This document shows, piece after piece, positions 22,897-34,052 of a stretch of DNA of 64,000 bases. Positions within the stretch are counted from its first letter, which is position 1. Each line of letters begins with the position of its first letter. The notes under the pieces are model-generated. The model was given only the letters and a program-made list of their open reading frames with translations, had not been told where the DNA came from and did no database searches. Position numbers and translations under genes: made by a program. The stretch is from Podospora pseudocomata (lineage: Eukaryota; Ascomycota; Sordariomycetes; Sordariales; Podosporaceae). The DNA lies in assembly GCF_035222375.1 (NCBI RefSeq), contig NC_085887.1, positions 4,067,501 to 4,131,500 of the forward strand, in the 5' to 3' direction.

Positions 22897-25800
22897 ATGG
22901 ACCCAAGACAACCACCACCACCACCACAGCACCCCTTCTCGCGGAACGCTGCCGCCTCGCCCTTTACACGACCGTCATTCCCGCCAGCAAACGCGAACCC
23001 AGCGACATCGCAACCTCCGTATCCACCCGCACCATCATCGCATCCATCGTCTCACGGCCCTCAACCACATCCGCCGTCCCATCCCGCGCCCCATCCCTCC
23101 CATCCTCCGCAGCCCACCGGCCCCCCCTACTCCGAAATGCACGCGCGCAAACCCTCCGATCCGCCTCCCTATTACCCGGGCGCGAGACAGTATGGTGGTC
23201 CCGAGCCTGGTCCCGGCCCGATGCCGCCGTCGACACACTCGCGACATCCGAGCACCTCCTCGATAGCTTCAGGTCCAGCCATGACTCGCGCGATGCCGCC
23301 GCCACCATCCTCGCCGCCACAACAGCAGGGACAGCAGCAGCAGCAAGGAGGACCAGGCGTACATCAAATGGGAGGCCCTTATGGTCCACCAGCACCGCGC
23401 CCTCCCCCTGTCCAAGTTGGACCCCCATCCGCTTTTCCTCGAGGACGTGAACTACCCGCGTTGGAATCACTGACGAGGACCGGTCAGCCTGGAAGCAGCA
23501 TGTCCATCTCTTCGATGCTCGCCAACAGGGAGCCCTCACAGTACGCGCCTGGACCACCTCCAAATGGTCCCGGCCCCGGCTCCGGCCCTGGTTCTGGTCC
23601 CGGTCCCGGTCCCGGTCCTGGTCCTGGTCCTGGTCCTGGCTACAATCAACAACCTGTTCATGCGTCTCCTCGAATGCATCAAGCTGCACCGCCAGAATAC
23701 GTGCCATTTCGACGACCACAAACTCCAGAACATCATCGCATGTACGATGGCCGCGATCCAAGAGCGCCGGCCGGAGCATCTCCTCAGGCCTACAACTCGA
23801 CGCCAGAGGTACAACGCTATGGCACCCCACAGGCCTATCCTCCAAGAGGCGGGCCACCGATGTCGCTCAACGAGCAAGGAAGGGATCCTAGGGAACCACC
23901 ACGAATGCCAAACACGAGCGTGCCTCCTCGGCCCAACAGCCAGCCGAAATCGTTCCAGCCTGTTGGACATCCCCGAATGGAAGTAACCAGACCGCCTAAT
24001 GAATTGTATGGACACAGAGAAGAACAACTACGGCCAGCTCCGGCCGAGGAATACAACCCCGAGCGTCCGATCAGAGTGCTCAAGTATGAAGAACAGCGGT
24101 TCATGCCGGATAGGGAGCGACATGAAAGGGAAAGGCAGGAGAGGGAGCGTCATGAGCGGGATATGGAGTTTCGGGAAAGAGAGCGGCGAGAGAGGGCCAT
24201 GTCCGGTGGCGATCCAGGACGACCACCACATGGCATGCATCCGCAAGAATATGCGCGGCAGATGGAACAACGGGCTCAGCAGGGTTACGGTCGCCCTCCA
24301 GAACCGCGGGAACAGGGTAATCACTGGCCAAGGCCTGGGTACGAGCCAGCGCGAGCTCCCTACGACCCTGCCATGCATCATGGACCTCCGAGACACCAAG
24401 AGTACCCTCCTGCCTCCGGACCGCACTACAACAACGGCCCTCACCAATATGTGGAACGCCATCCAATGCCCCCTCACCAAAACGCCATCCCCCCACCTGG
24501 ACCTGTACATCCCCAGTCTTACGACTCACCGGACCGCCAGCGCATGAACCACATGCACATGGACCGCCAGCCACACCCGCAACAGCTCCCACCACGAAGT
24601 CGTGAGGACCAAGCCGTTCCACCTCCGTCTGTCGCGTACGGCGGGGTGGGTGGTCCACCTATGTACGACTCTCCTCGTAACCGGAGCATAGAGGAGCTCA
24701 ATACGCCACATGGAAACCAGCGAAATTTACTAGGGATCCAGGAAATCAACAGAAAGGGCCGCATCTCACCATTGCCGCAAGCGGTGCAAGGAGCCCAGCC
24801 CCAGCTGGCGGGTCCAGCCGGAGAACCAGGCATCAAGAGCGAGTTTGGTCGCATGTTTTCAGGTATTGGTAGCGGTGTGGGTGCCATCTCCAGCCCTGTT
24901 CCCACAGGTGCGCAGCTTCCCTTCAATGCCATGGGATTGCTCCGCCGCGAGGAGCCAGACGGTCCCCTGCACGAACCGGTTGTGGAGATGGCGAAGCCTG
25001 GACGTGGGAAGAGGAGGAAGTTGAAGGAGGAGGATCTTCGAGACGAAGAGGGTAGCACAGGCAGGTCGACCCCAGTGGGTGGCCGTGCCAAGAAGGCAAA
25101 GACGCATGCGCACCACCATCATCAGTATGTCCATGCCCCAGGCTTCCCAGGTCAAGCATCTAACGTCGGCAGTCATCATCACCACCATCACCATCATGGT
25201 ATGGACCAGACAGGATCCCCTGCCAGTGCCGCCAACGCCCCCTTCAAACACCTAAAGGGCTCTACTCCTGTCCCTTCCCCGACCTCTGCCCTCGGAAGAG
25301 AACTTCCGAACGCCCATCACCACCACCATCACGCAGCCCCTAGACCGGCCCAAGCCAAAGCTGTCCCGCCACCCCGGAGCCCGTCTCCTGTCGTTCTTCC
25401 TAAGCCGAAACAAATCATCTCGTCAAAAGCCGTGCTGGAGGCGGTGGCGGATTACCCGCGCACACACCTCGGAGATGTTGTCTACAAGCCACGTCTCCAA
25501 CCGGCTCGGGCCCAGGACCCCCAGACAGGGAGACCACCACGAACCCCGTTCAAGTCCACCATGGAGCCACTGCCTTTTGACATGATACGAGACAAGTTCA
25601 ATTGTACGCTCACGGTCAAGATCGGAAAAGAGCATCTGAGCAGCGACGTTCGCGAGGAAATTACGCGGACGAGAGCGTTGTGGGGGACAGAGGTATACAC
25701 GGACGATTCAGATGTGATTGCCGCCTGCATTCATGGCGGGTGGATTAGGGGCGAGTGGCATAGGGATGTCAACATCAGCCTTCTCAACCTCGACCAAGGC

Positions 25801-26550
25801 TACAGCATATCTGACGTGCGGGAGGAAACCAGGCGACAGGCTGCTACCGACGGGCGTTCATCCACACCCACTCCGTCCAACCTCATTGTTCTCGACGCTC
25901 CGCCCAAGACAGGTCCCATGGCAGTGCCTGAAAACCGCGACCTACACGTCAGGCTTGTGATTCTGCCCCGACTGGAGAAGTACGCTTCCACAACGCGATT
26001 CGGCATCAAGAGTCGAGAATTTGGCGGCTCACTCGCATCCGCCGACGACGGCAGGCCACGGATCAATGCCACACACGACGGAATCAGCTACATGATCACC
26101 GAAATCAGGTGGCTCACCAACGGGGGTGAGTCGCAGAACAGGCTCAGGGGCAAAGCACGACGCGAAAGGATACGAAAGGCGCTGCGAGAGATCGAGCTGA
26201 CCCCTGCATGGGCCAAGGCGACGAGTAACGGCAGTGCGGCAGGGTCGGAGCGGCAAGGACCCGTCAGCAAGGCGCCCAGCGAAGTGGACAAGGAGAACCA
26301 ACCGCAACGCAACGCGGAGGAAATGGAAGTGGATGATTCGAAAACGCAGCAAGGAGCAAAGGAAGTTGTGAATGGGCAGCAGGGCGGAGACACCGGCAGC
26401 AAGAGTGCGAGCGAGGGTACGACGACAGGACTGGCAGAAAATGGGGTTTCTGTGACAGAAAAGGCACCGGCGGCTGTGGAGGCGACAGAATCTGGGACAG
26501 ATGTGTCTGTAGTCCCGGTGGAAACAGCCGCCCCTGAGCCCACCGTGTAG
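22897..26550 (+). CDS. Rxt3-family subunit of the Rpd3L histone deacetylase complex
   Basis: A single exon encodes 1217 residues. Residues 1-650 are disordered, rich in Pro, Gln and His, with a Gly-Pro alternation near residues 225-250 and an Arg/Glu-rich patch (RERHERERQERERHER) near 407. A basic stretch, GRGKRRKLKEED, near 703 looks like a nuclear localisation signal. Several poly-His runs follow. The conserved Rxt3 domain lies at about 840-1110. It contains ADYPRTHLGDVVYKPRL, the key segment TRALWGTEVYTDDSDVIAA, and IHGGWIRGEW. In yeast Rxt3 belongs to the large Rpd3 complex and helps direct deacetylation at promoters. The acidic Gln/Glu-rich tail carries no known domain. Confidence 0.88.
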   Translation: MDPRQPPPPPQHPFSRNAAASPFTRPSFPPANANPATSQPPYPPAPSSHPSSHGPQPHPPSHPAPHPSHPPQPTGPPYSEMHARKPSDPPPYYPGARQYGGPEPGPGPMPPSTHSRHPSTSSIASGPAMTRAMPPPPSSPPQQQGQQQQQGGPGVHQMGGPYGPPAPRPPPVQVGPPSAFPRGRELPALESLTRTGQPGSSMSISSMLANREPSQYAPGPPPNGPGPGSGPGSGPGPGPGPGPGPGPGYNQQPVHASPRMHQAAPPEYVPFRRPQTPEHHRMYDGRDPRAPAGASPQAYNSTPEVQRYGTPQAYPPRGGPPMSLNEQGRDPREPPRMPNTSVPPRPNSQPKSFQPVGHPRMEVTRPPNELYGHREEQLRPAPAEEYNPERPIRVLKYEEQRFMPDRERHERERQERERHERDMEFRERERRERAMSGGDPGRPPHGMHPQEYARQMEQRAQQGYGRPPEPREQGNHWPRPGYEPARAPYDPAMHHGPPRHQEYPPASGPHYNNGPHQYVERHPMPPHQNAIPPPGPVHPQSYDSPDRQRMNHMHMDRQPHPQQLPPRSREDQAVPPPSVAYGGVGGPPMYDSPRNRSIEELNTPHGNQRNLLGIQEINRKGRISPLPQAVQGAQPQLAGPAGEPGIKSEFGRMFSGIGSGVGAISSPVPTGAQLPFNAMGLLRREEPDGPLHEPVVEMAKPGRGKRRKLKEEDLRDEEGSTGRSTPVGGRAKKAKTHAHHHHQYVHAPGFPGQASNVGSHHHHHHHHGMDQTGSPASAANAPFKHLKGSTPVPSPTSALGRELPNAHHHHHHAAPRPAQAKAVPPPRSPSPVVLPKPKQIISSKAVLEAVADYPRTHLGDVVYKPRLQPARAQDPQTGRPPRTPFKSTMEPLPFDMIRDKFNCTLTVKIGKEHLSSDVREEITRTRALWGTEVYTDDSDVIAACIHGGWIRGEWHRDVNISLLNLDQGYSISDVREETRRQAATDGRSSTPTPSNLIVLDAPPKTGPMAVPENRDLHVRLVILPRLEKYASTTRFGIKSREFGGSLASADDGRPRINATHDGISYMITEIRWLTNGGESQNRLRGKARRERIRKALREIELTPAWAKATSNGSAAGSERQGPVSKAPSEVDKENQPQRNAEEMEVDDSKTQQGAKEVVNGQQGGDTGSKSASEGTTTGLAENGVSVTEKAPAAVEATESGTDVSVVPVETAAPEPTV

Positions 26551-26811
26551 AAAGATATCCAAGTCAGTGTTGCTGGGACTGTTTGGGCGAAGCTTGTGGC
26601 CAGAGTTCGAAGTGTTTTGAGGATTGCTTAAAGTGGTTTCGTCTCGCAGCGTGTTAGATAGATACCTAAGGTAGTCAGTTGGATCAAGCGTTGCAGTGTG
26701 TTGTGTATGGCCTTTAGTTCTTGATTACTGGCTTGCTCTCTCATGAAGGCAGCGCTTTTGTTGTCCAGACTGTTGATACAAGAAATGACACCTTCCTCTG
26801 CTCCATTCCTT

Positions 26812-27273
26812 TTAGAAATCCGTCACCCTCCCATTGTAGCTCCAATCACCCTTGTCACCCCATCTCAGAGGCTCGTTCTTTGGTCCGCCCACTTCGCCCG
26901 TCTTGGGGTTGACATCTCCTTCAAACTCGGGAGGGGCACCCTTCCTGATGCCACCGCTAAAGGTCGGCTCTTCTTCTGGCTGGGCAGTCTTTGCTTCTGC
27001 TGGTTGCTGGGCAGGGTCGGTAGAGGGGGAGGAGACGTGTCTTGACGTCGAGAGGGGCTGGTCGGCGGGGACCTGGTTGTGGGAGGAGAGGGCGGCTTCG
27101 GCGGCTCGTTGGAGGCGCTCAAACTCGGCTTGCTGGTCTGCTGGAAGACGGGGTGGAGAGGGAGAGGATTGGAGGAAAGAGGCGGCGTAGGTGCGCGTTG
27201 CGATGGGGGTGATTATGGATGAGGCGCGGAGAGGCCGGAGGATGAAGGGACCAAGAGAAAATAGGCGTGACAT
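26812..27273 (-). CDS. Succinate dehydrogenase assembly factor 4 (SDHAF4/DUF1674)
   Basis: This single-exon protein of 153 residues begins with an Arg/Ser-rich, acid-free N-terminus (MSRLFSLGPFILRPLRAS) typical of a mitochondrial presequence. A Pro/Gln-rich spacer follows. The last 40 residues form the DUF1674 domain, with NPKTGEVGGPKNEP, RWGDKGDWSYNGRV and a terminal D-F. In yeast the protein binds the flavinylated SdhA subunit in the matrix during complex II assembly. The gene is convergent with the Rxt3 gene, with 261 bp between the stops. Confidence 0.9.
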   Translation of the reverse strand: MSRLFSLGPFILRPLRASSIITPIATRTYAASFLQSSPSPPRLPADQQAEFERLQRAAEAALSSHNQVPADQPLSTSRHVSSPSTDPAQQPAEAKTAQPEEEPTFSGGIRKGAPPEFEGDVNPKTGEVGGPKNEPLRWGDKGDWSYNGRVTDF

Positions 27274-28381
27274 GTTGAGGTTTGTCTGTCAATTCTTGTG
27301 AGCAATAGTCGGTAGGTTGGTCTTGTGTGGTGGTGTTGGCGCAATGGGTGTCGATATGGAAAAATTACAGCGGACAGCGGCGAAAGATTGCCGAGACGGG
27401 GGGATGACGGAATCAGCGCTTGGTCGGCGGTGGTGGCCTTGACCCGCTTCTGTGGACCCATTGACGATCTCCCACCTCAGGTGGCCCAAGCGCCTTCGAG
27501 AAGATGGTACAAACTGGAATTCATCAAGGCTGGATCCGCATCGGCCATTTTGAAATTCCATTTTACATCCATGACCGACCTCTTTTTCTGCCTCTGATCT
27601 GTACAACCCGACGTAGCCTCCTGTACGCAGCCCGGCTTCAGTGCCGCAGGGCCGTAGCAGTGTGTTCGCCGAACTCATTAAGGACAAGATGCATCATGTG
27701 CCGTCATATCTAAGGGATGACCTTCCTACCTCAATATGAAGGTGATCGCATGCTTGTGCCGTCTGCTACTGGCTTTCTTCGCATGTGGCTCATACTCGCA
27801 CAGATCTCGAAATTCCAAACTTCACAATACAGACGTTGCATTTGGGCTCAGTTTGACGCCTAAATGGCGCCGCTGGATCATGTTCATTGGCCAGAGCCGC
27901 AGTGAGCCTGCCCAGTCCCTGTTCAGTGCCAGCGTCGACGGCATCGATCCGCCTGGGGGAAGGCCAGTGGCCAATGGGCAGCTTTTCGGCTGCGTCGTTA
28001 TCATTTGCGACTATTCGCAAAGAACGGGCTGCATCAGTCGAGAGGAAGGGGGGGGCGGCCAAGGGGGCCTTTTTGTCCTGCGGCTGCCCCCGCATCCCGA
28101 GACCATGTGAGCTCTCGACCTGCCTATGCCACAGATTTAGCTCCAATGATGCCCAGACCACCCCTCTCTCCGGCAACCACCACTTCTGCCATTCAACTTC
28201 CTCTTTGGCGTCAAACTCCGCCCGTTCAAACGTTATTTTGTCCCCTGGACCAGACCCTATGGTAGCCAAATCTTCACCGTGAGACTGGACTTTTGGGAGG
28301 AGAGGAAATATATGTATACATGGCAACAGATAAATCATCGCTCACACTACTACCGACCCGGCCCCGCATTCTCTTGATCCT
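27274..28381. other. Shared upstream region of SDHAF4 and FHA-kinase genes
   Basis: Two overlapping ORFs (27736-28110 plus, 27790-28338 minus) lie here but show no domain. Neither is accepted as a gene. Confidence 0.4.
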
Positions 28382-30270
28382 ATGATGGACGACGGCTCCT
28401 ATTCTTCTACCGGGCCGATCTTCGTCCTCGCTCCCATCGACGACGCTGCCCGTTATGCCACCTCACTCAGCGCCAACTATGAACACCTGCACTACGACCA
28501 AGATAACAATCCAGTCGGTCTGCTAGTAAATCTATCGAGCCCCGAGAAGACAGTCTACACTTTGGGTCGTCCTGGTCCCAATATCGACCCGCCCGACATC
28601 CACATCTCTGAACCTCGACCCCGCAGGGGATTACCGCACATCTCTCACCTTCATGCTTCTTTCCAGCTTGTGCCGGAGACAGGGGCGGTTCTGCTTTGGG
28701 ATTATTCTAGTACGAGCTCGGTGAAGCCATTTGGCGCTCCAAATAGCTGGGGTTATACTGTCAAATTTCGGAGCGAATCTTCACCGAGATCCGTCTTGGT
28801 TGCTCGGGGTATCAATACTCACGTCGCGTTCGCTTCGGGCAGCAACAACACCAAGTGGTGTCAGTTCGAGATACAATGGCAATCTGAGGGGATGTATCAC
28901 TTTCACAAAGACGAACCCTACTTTGTAGGGCCGCAAGAATCCAGAATAAAACGTTACGTTCAACATGAGAAATTGGGCGGTGGCTCATACGGTACGGTTT
29001 ACTCGGCGCTAGATGCCGAGACGGGACAGATGATTGCTGTCAAGAAGTTTCACAACTTGACCGGCAAGCACTTGACATTCGCCACCCGAGAAGTTGACAA
29101 CCTGAAGAAGAAGGCCTTGAGACAACATGTACGCACTCCCCAGTTGTCCCTCTGCAGAATGGCGCAGCTAACGTGCATGCAACAGCCACATATTTTGCGG
29201 ATTCTTGACTCGGCAGGCGGCGGTGAAAAGGACAACTGGGGCGAAATCTTTATGCCTCTGAAAAAAGGAAATCTCAAGGACCTTTGCGAGACGATCCAGA
29301 CAGAAGAAGATCGATGGGAGCTCTCAAACCAAGTTCTGTACCAGATTCTACTAGCCCTCAACTGCCTCGCCGACAATGACGTTGTGCATCGCGATGTCAA
29401 ACCGGACAATATCCTGTTCGACTTTGACGAGAATGGAGACTATCGGTTTTGCTTGGGCGATTTCGGGCTCTCCAATGATCCCGAGAGGGCCATCACTGCG
29501 GCTGGCACGGAACCTTTTATGGCCCCTGAGATTTGCTACAGAAAGAAACAGACAACCAAAGTCGACATATGGTCATTGTTTGCCACGATTGTCTGGATGC
29601 GAAATTCTGACTTCCGAGCAGCTTGCTCCCGACTTCGCGCCCCCGACCTGCACAAATGGATCATTTCGATTTCAAAAACAGCAGGCTACGAACCCATTCG
29701 CGCCATGGCCAGTCACGACCCCAAGAAGCGACCGTCGGCAAAGAAACAGCTGGACATCATCGACAGCGGAGAGTTTGAGGATTTTGGCGAGGAGGAAAGT
29801 GATCCGGGGGACCTCTTGAGTGCCCAGTTTGTACAGGCCATGTCCCTGCAAGGCGACTCGAGTCGGAGTTATGGGTCCGTTTCGATAGGGTATCCGACAT
29901 CACCAGAAATGGCATACTACGAGCCTTATGCCTCTGGGGTTTACACGGGGTATGGGGGAGCCGGGGGTATGAAAGAAGGCCGCTATGCGCCACCCCCAAT
30001 GGGGACGGCGGAGGCCCCGCGAAACCAAGGGGTAAGCATCATCGACTTTGAAGCCCCTACTTCTCCTGGCTGACACCGTAATCGCAGGCCTGGGTTCGCC
30101 CGTACGACAACCCATATGGGCCCCCGCAGAGTCAAGACAGTGACGAGGGCACAGTTATGCCAGAGATCAGGACGGCGGTCCCAACAATAGCCGAGGACGA
30201 CGTCTTCGCGTATGAGGAGTACATGGAGGAACGAAGAAGAATGAAGGGAAAGAACAGAAGCGGCATATAG
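28382..30270 (+). CDS. FHA-domain serine/threonine protein kinase
   Basis: Three exons (28382-29128, 29186-30031, 30088-30270) give 591 residues; introns are 57 and 56 bp, both phase 0 or frame-preserving. The first intron has no stop, but its removal joins RQH to PHILRIL, restoring the usual H-P-H-I kinase segment. An FHA-like region at about residues 58-130 carries TLGRPGP and ISHLHASF. The kinase domain spans about 190-435, with the Gly-rich loop LGGGSYGTVYS, Lys in IAVKKF, catalytic HRDVKPDNIL (about 314), DFGLS (about 340) and APE. The C-terminal tail is Ser/Tyr/Gly-rich and disordered. FHA plus kinase is the plan of Chk2/Rad53 kinases, but this looks like a fungal-specific relative, so a checkpoint role should not be assumed. 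Confidence 0.85.
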
Positions 30271-31155
30271 CGTGTCTAATCTGTTCTTTTTATTTTTTTG
30301 GGGCGGTTTGTTTGCATTATACCCACATCATGATTACCATCATCCATTTCCGGGCGGTTGAGATTCGACCAGCATCCTTGGTAGAGCGGCGGCATCTTGA
30401 CGCCCGCAGCCTGAACCGACTCTGGAACACGTTGTTAGATACGTTACAGAATTATAACCAAGATACCTAGTTAAACATGGAGACGCCGACCGTGCTGTAG
30501 CACAAGCCACGACTCGCAGCGTGGGACACGGAACTAGGTACTCACTGGCACTCTGCCTCGCTACTAATTATTGCGTCACAATACAGGAAGCATGTCATTC
30601 CGTGAGAGTCCTAGCTGTGTGCCAGGACACACAGCCGATAGACTGCGCCTCCACATGTCACCCCAAATTTCCATCTGAACCATGCACAACCGCATATTCC
30701 AACTGCCGCGTATGGACTTTGCGGGGAAGGCAAAATTCCATTTCTGTGCCTTGTCATCCTGTGAGGATTCCGATATCGCCTATTTTGGCCATCGTCACTT
30801 TTGATTCGTGGCCGTGCTGATGCGGTGAAGCGAAACCTGTAGCAGATCGAAAAGCCTGTGACTCTCCTTGTCCGGAAAAAACAGCCTGCCATGGCATGGA
30901 TATCTTATTGCCATGCTTGGTGAAATTCCAATATTGTCCGGGCGAAATGTGGGGAGGGTTTTGGTCAAAAATATTGGAATTTGGAATGGCAGGATGTACC
31001 TAGCTAGGCACGCTACATTGACTCTGTACTAACAAACCCTAATGTCTGCTCATTGAGGACCCTAGACTAAGAAGGAGAAAAAAAGTACTGAGCGCAACTG
31101 AGAATAAGTTTTCGAAAATAACACCAGTAGTTTATTTAGAAAATCATAAAAGGAT
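30271..31155. other. Intergenic stretch between the FHA kinase and the tRNA gene
   Basis: A T-rich run near 30287-30299 follows the kinase stop. No gene is supported. Confidence 0.5.
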
Positions 31156-31227
31156 AGGACGAAACGTGATTTGAACACGTGACCTACCGGACTGCAGCCG
31201 GTTGCTCTACCCCTGAGCTATTCGTCC
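31156..31227 (-). tRNA. tRNA-Cys (anticodon GCA)
   Basis: The minus strand folds as a full 72-nt cloverleaf without an intron. The acceptor stem is GGACGAA with TTCGTCC and discriminator T. The D arm is GCTC...GAGC. The anticodon stem ACCGG/CCGGT holds loop CTGCAGT, which places GCA at positions 34-36. The T arm ACGTG/CACGT has loop TTCAAAT. CCA is not encoded, as expected for a eukaryotic nuclear tRNA. T-runs just downstream on the minus strand (plus 31149-31152 and 31141-31144 are A-rich) fit a Pol III terminator. Confidence 0.95.
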
Positions 31228-32239
31228 AGGTGATTTGTTTATGTCCTATGGACAAAAACTTACCCTTATGTCTGGATGGCTCAAATGAGGAACACCAAGT
31301 TGGAAAAGGGGTCATATTGGGGGGTGACTGGCCACCACCTATTCCACAGTAAGCTCACCACGCCGCTCGGTATATGGCCACGAGAACGGTTCACAGACGC
31401 ATAACCTTATTTCCACATCGACCCTTTTGAATCCTCGAAAAGATTTCTGCAGGAGGAGCGAAGGCGGACAATGCCGTCGAACCTAAAAGCTGACAACTCG
31501 GCATCACCACCGGCCTTTTCTCATCTGATAGCTTCGGCCGAGACATTGCGGATTTTGCGTGCATACAATTACTCGCAAGCACAGCGAGGGCCTACGCGGG
31601 CATCCCATAAATGTCACAACATCAACGATGGACATCAGCCCCCGTCGATCTGGGATCCCGACATTCCTGGCTACATTGTGATTCGTAAATAGTTCTTGGC
31701 ATTCCATCGTGGTGATTCAGGTACACGCAGTGACTGCGGCGGTCGCCGTCGAATGCCTCTCATTTCGTGAAGACTTCATTTTCTCCTGCCTGTATTGTTG
31801 GTCGGCGGCGGCACAGTCGTACTAGATCGTCGAATGGCCTGCGGTGCGCTGCTGTCTTGGCAGCCGCCGATCTGACCGGCCATCTTAAACGGGCAGCTGT
31901 CGAGGAGGCTCAGTGAGACATAGGCTTGGTACACTGGAAGCCTAATATTATCATCCCTCCTTTCTTTTTCCCTTTTCTATGGTGTGTGAGGAGGTGACAC
32001 CTCTCAGGCCTTTGCAGAGTTTACAGAAGGATGCCGTTGCCTGTCGTGGGGTCTCCAAAATGATGCCGAGCAATGGACCCGTGAGAGGCAGCCTTACATG
32101 TGATGAGGGTATCCAGGTCAGCAGGAGGGGCCATCAAGATGGGTAATTTTGAGATATAAAGGTTCTCTTCCTGTCCGGCTCTTGAGTCACATCATCAGCA
32201 TCAACATCTCAGCTTCTTTCACAAAACATTCCTCTAAAC
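31228..32239. other. Intergenic stretch upstream of the NLP gene
   Basis: No gene is supported. A TATA box lies at 32155-32160. Confidence 0.5.
32155..32160 (+). promoter_or_regulatory. TATA box of the NLP gene
   Basis: TATAAA lies 85 bases before the ATG at 32240. Confidence 0.5.
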
Positions 32240-33132
32240 ATGCAGCTCTTGTCCACCCTCGCCCTCTTGGGCAGCACCCTCACGGCCCTCGCCAACCCCC
32301 TTCCCTCTCCTGAGCTGGTCGGCGAGCTCAACAATGACCACGACATCACCCCCAACGGCACCGTTCTCGTCTCCCGCGACATTCGCGGCTCCATCCCCAT
32401 TGGCGCCCACGCCATGGAGCACCGCTTCCAGCCCGTCATCGACTTCGACAAAGACGGCTGCTACTACACCTCGGCCGTCGACCGTTCCTCCAACCTCAAC
32501 CCCGGCCTCGGCACAGGCGGCTGCCCTCACCACAACTGCCGCGAGCTCAACCGGCTCGAGAACAACAACGTCTACTCCCGGATGCGGTGCAACAACGGCT
32601 GGTGCGCCATCATGTACGAGTACTACTTCGAAAAGGACCTCTGGGCCTGCGGCAGCGGCCACCGCCACGAGTGGGAGAACATCATTGTCTTCGTCCAGAA
32701 CGACAGACCCCGCCGTGTCTCTGGGGCAAGACACGGAAAGCACGACCGAGCGACGAACAGTTTCCGGGTCAAGGATGACACCAGAGTCAAGATGGTCTAT
32801 CACAAAGAGGGTGCTGGAACGCACAAGTAAGATCCTTTCTTTCTTCCAACCAAATCGAGAACAATCTACTGACATGAAACCAAAACAGCTTCCGCACTGC
32901 CAATGCGGGTGACGACAAGATCGAGAACCACACCGGCCAATGGTTCCTGGGCCGCCTGGTCGGCTGGAACCACTGGCCCAGCGTTGCCATGAGGAACAAG
33001 GTCCTGGACGGCAAGAACTGGAGCAAAGACGGCGGCATCCGGCCCAAGCTGGGTGACAGGGACTTTGCAGACAATTTGAGACAGGCTGCTGGTAACTCGG
33101 TCCCCGGCTTCAACCCCAGTGTGGATGGCTAA
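32240..33132 (+). CDS. Secreted NPP1/NLP (necrosis- and ethylene-inducing peptide-like) family protein
   Basis: Two exons (32240-32826, 32889-33132) give 276 residues; the 62-bp intron has GTAAGA and ACAG ends. A signal peptide covers residues 1 to about 18. The NPP1 domain fills most of the mature chain, with the family heptapeptide present as GHRHEWE, where most members have Asp at the fifth position. Six cysteines lie upstream of the heptapeptide, more than the two of type 1 NLPs, which suggests a type 2 or type 3 protein. Family members are secreted; some damage dicot plasma membranes by binding sphingolipids, and others are inactive. Whether this one is cytolytic cannot be told. The reading frame is intact. 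Confidence 0.9.
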
Positions 33133-34052
33133 AGTCTCTCAAGTGTGAAGCTCTCTGAGCTTGTGTTTGAGAAGGATAATAACAGGTTGGCATCACATGA
33201 TGTGGGTGATGAAGTAATAGGAGATTTTGGCCGAGTTGGAAGTACGAAGTTGGTAGTCTGGTAATGAGTTTGCATTTCAAGTTGTTTCTGATGAGTAGCT
33301 TCAGTCGCTAATGGGAACTACGCTGGTCTACACTTTCCAGTAGAAGTCATGAAGCTATGGCAAGAGAGCTGAGGAAGGTATCTTCATATCAGATTGTTGA
33401 GTGCAAATACAATGTCATACTTGAATACATATTAACAGGCCTCTTGAGATCATCAAGAAATTTTCCAAATTAGTCACATGGTCTAGAAAGATATTTGTAA
33501 TGTGGATTGGCTGTTTTGTAAGGCCTTATCATTTCATCGCAGTCTCTAAGTTCCTGTCTACAGAGTAAATACATATCGTTCTCACCACACTTGAGCCTCC
33601 ATCTATTTCCATTCTTCATGCATAAGATACCTATGTAAGCAATGATCTCATATCTGTAACACATATCTCCACAACCCCTAATAGTAGAACAAGTCTTCCC
33701 TCCAGGATGGTAGAAAAAGGATGGCGACGGCAATGCTTTGTACAACTGTATGCGTAAGACGTGTCCGCCCGCTCCGATAACGAAAAGAAATGCCCAATAA
33801 TCATGAAACACCAAGTGTAAAGGTTCACCAAACGAACCGCCGCACCCCTCTTTGTGCAACCAACACGCAATGTGTAATGTTTTTGCCAGCCTGCCAGCCA
33901 TTTAAGAATATATAACCCCCAAGATGATCTTCGAACAAAAGAACAAAACGAGATCCAACTCGAAACCGTGTCACGCCGTGTAAATGTCGCCAAATATGCC
34001 TCGCTTGCTCTGACAAAAAGGAATCACCCACCACCAAGACGCTGCTCGGCAA
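33133..34052. other. Intergenic stretch between convergent NLP and GNAT genes
   Basis: It is AT-richer than its surroundings and includes both 3' untranslated regions. A 143-codon minus ORF at 33470-33901 has no domain and is not accepted. Confidence 0.45.

Noticed and set aside
22964-23857. 297-codon minus-strand ORF inside the Rxt3 gene
   Set aside because: It mirrors the Pro/Gly-rich repeats of the plus strand, which avoid stops on both strands.
27790-28338. 182-codon minus-strand ORF between SDHAF4 and the FHA kinase
   Set aside because: No domain or signal peptide, and it overlaps an ORF on the other strand and the kinase promoter. Composition alone does not support it.
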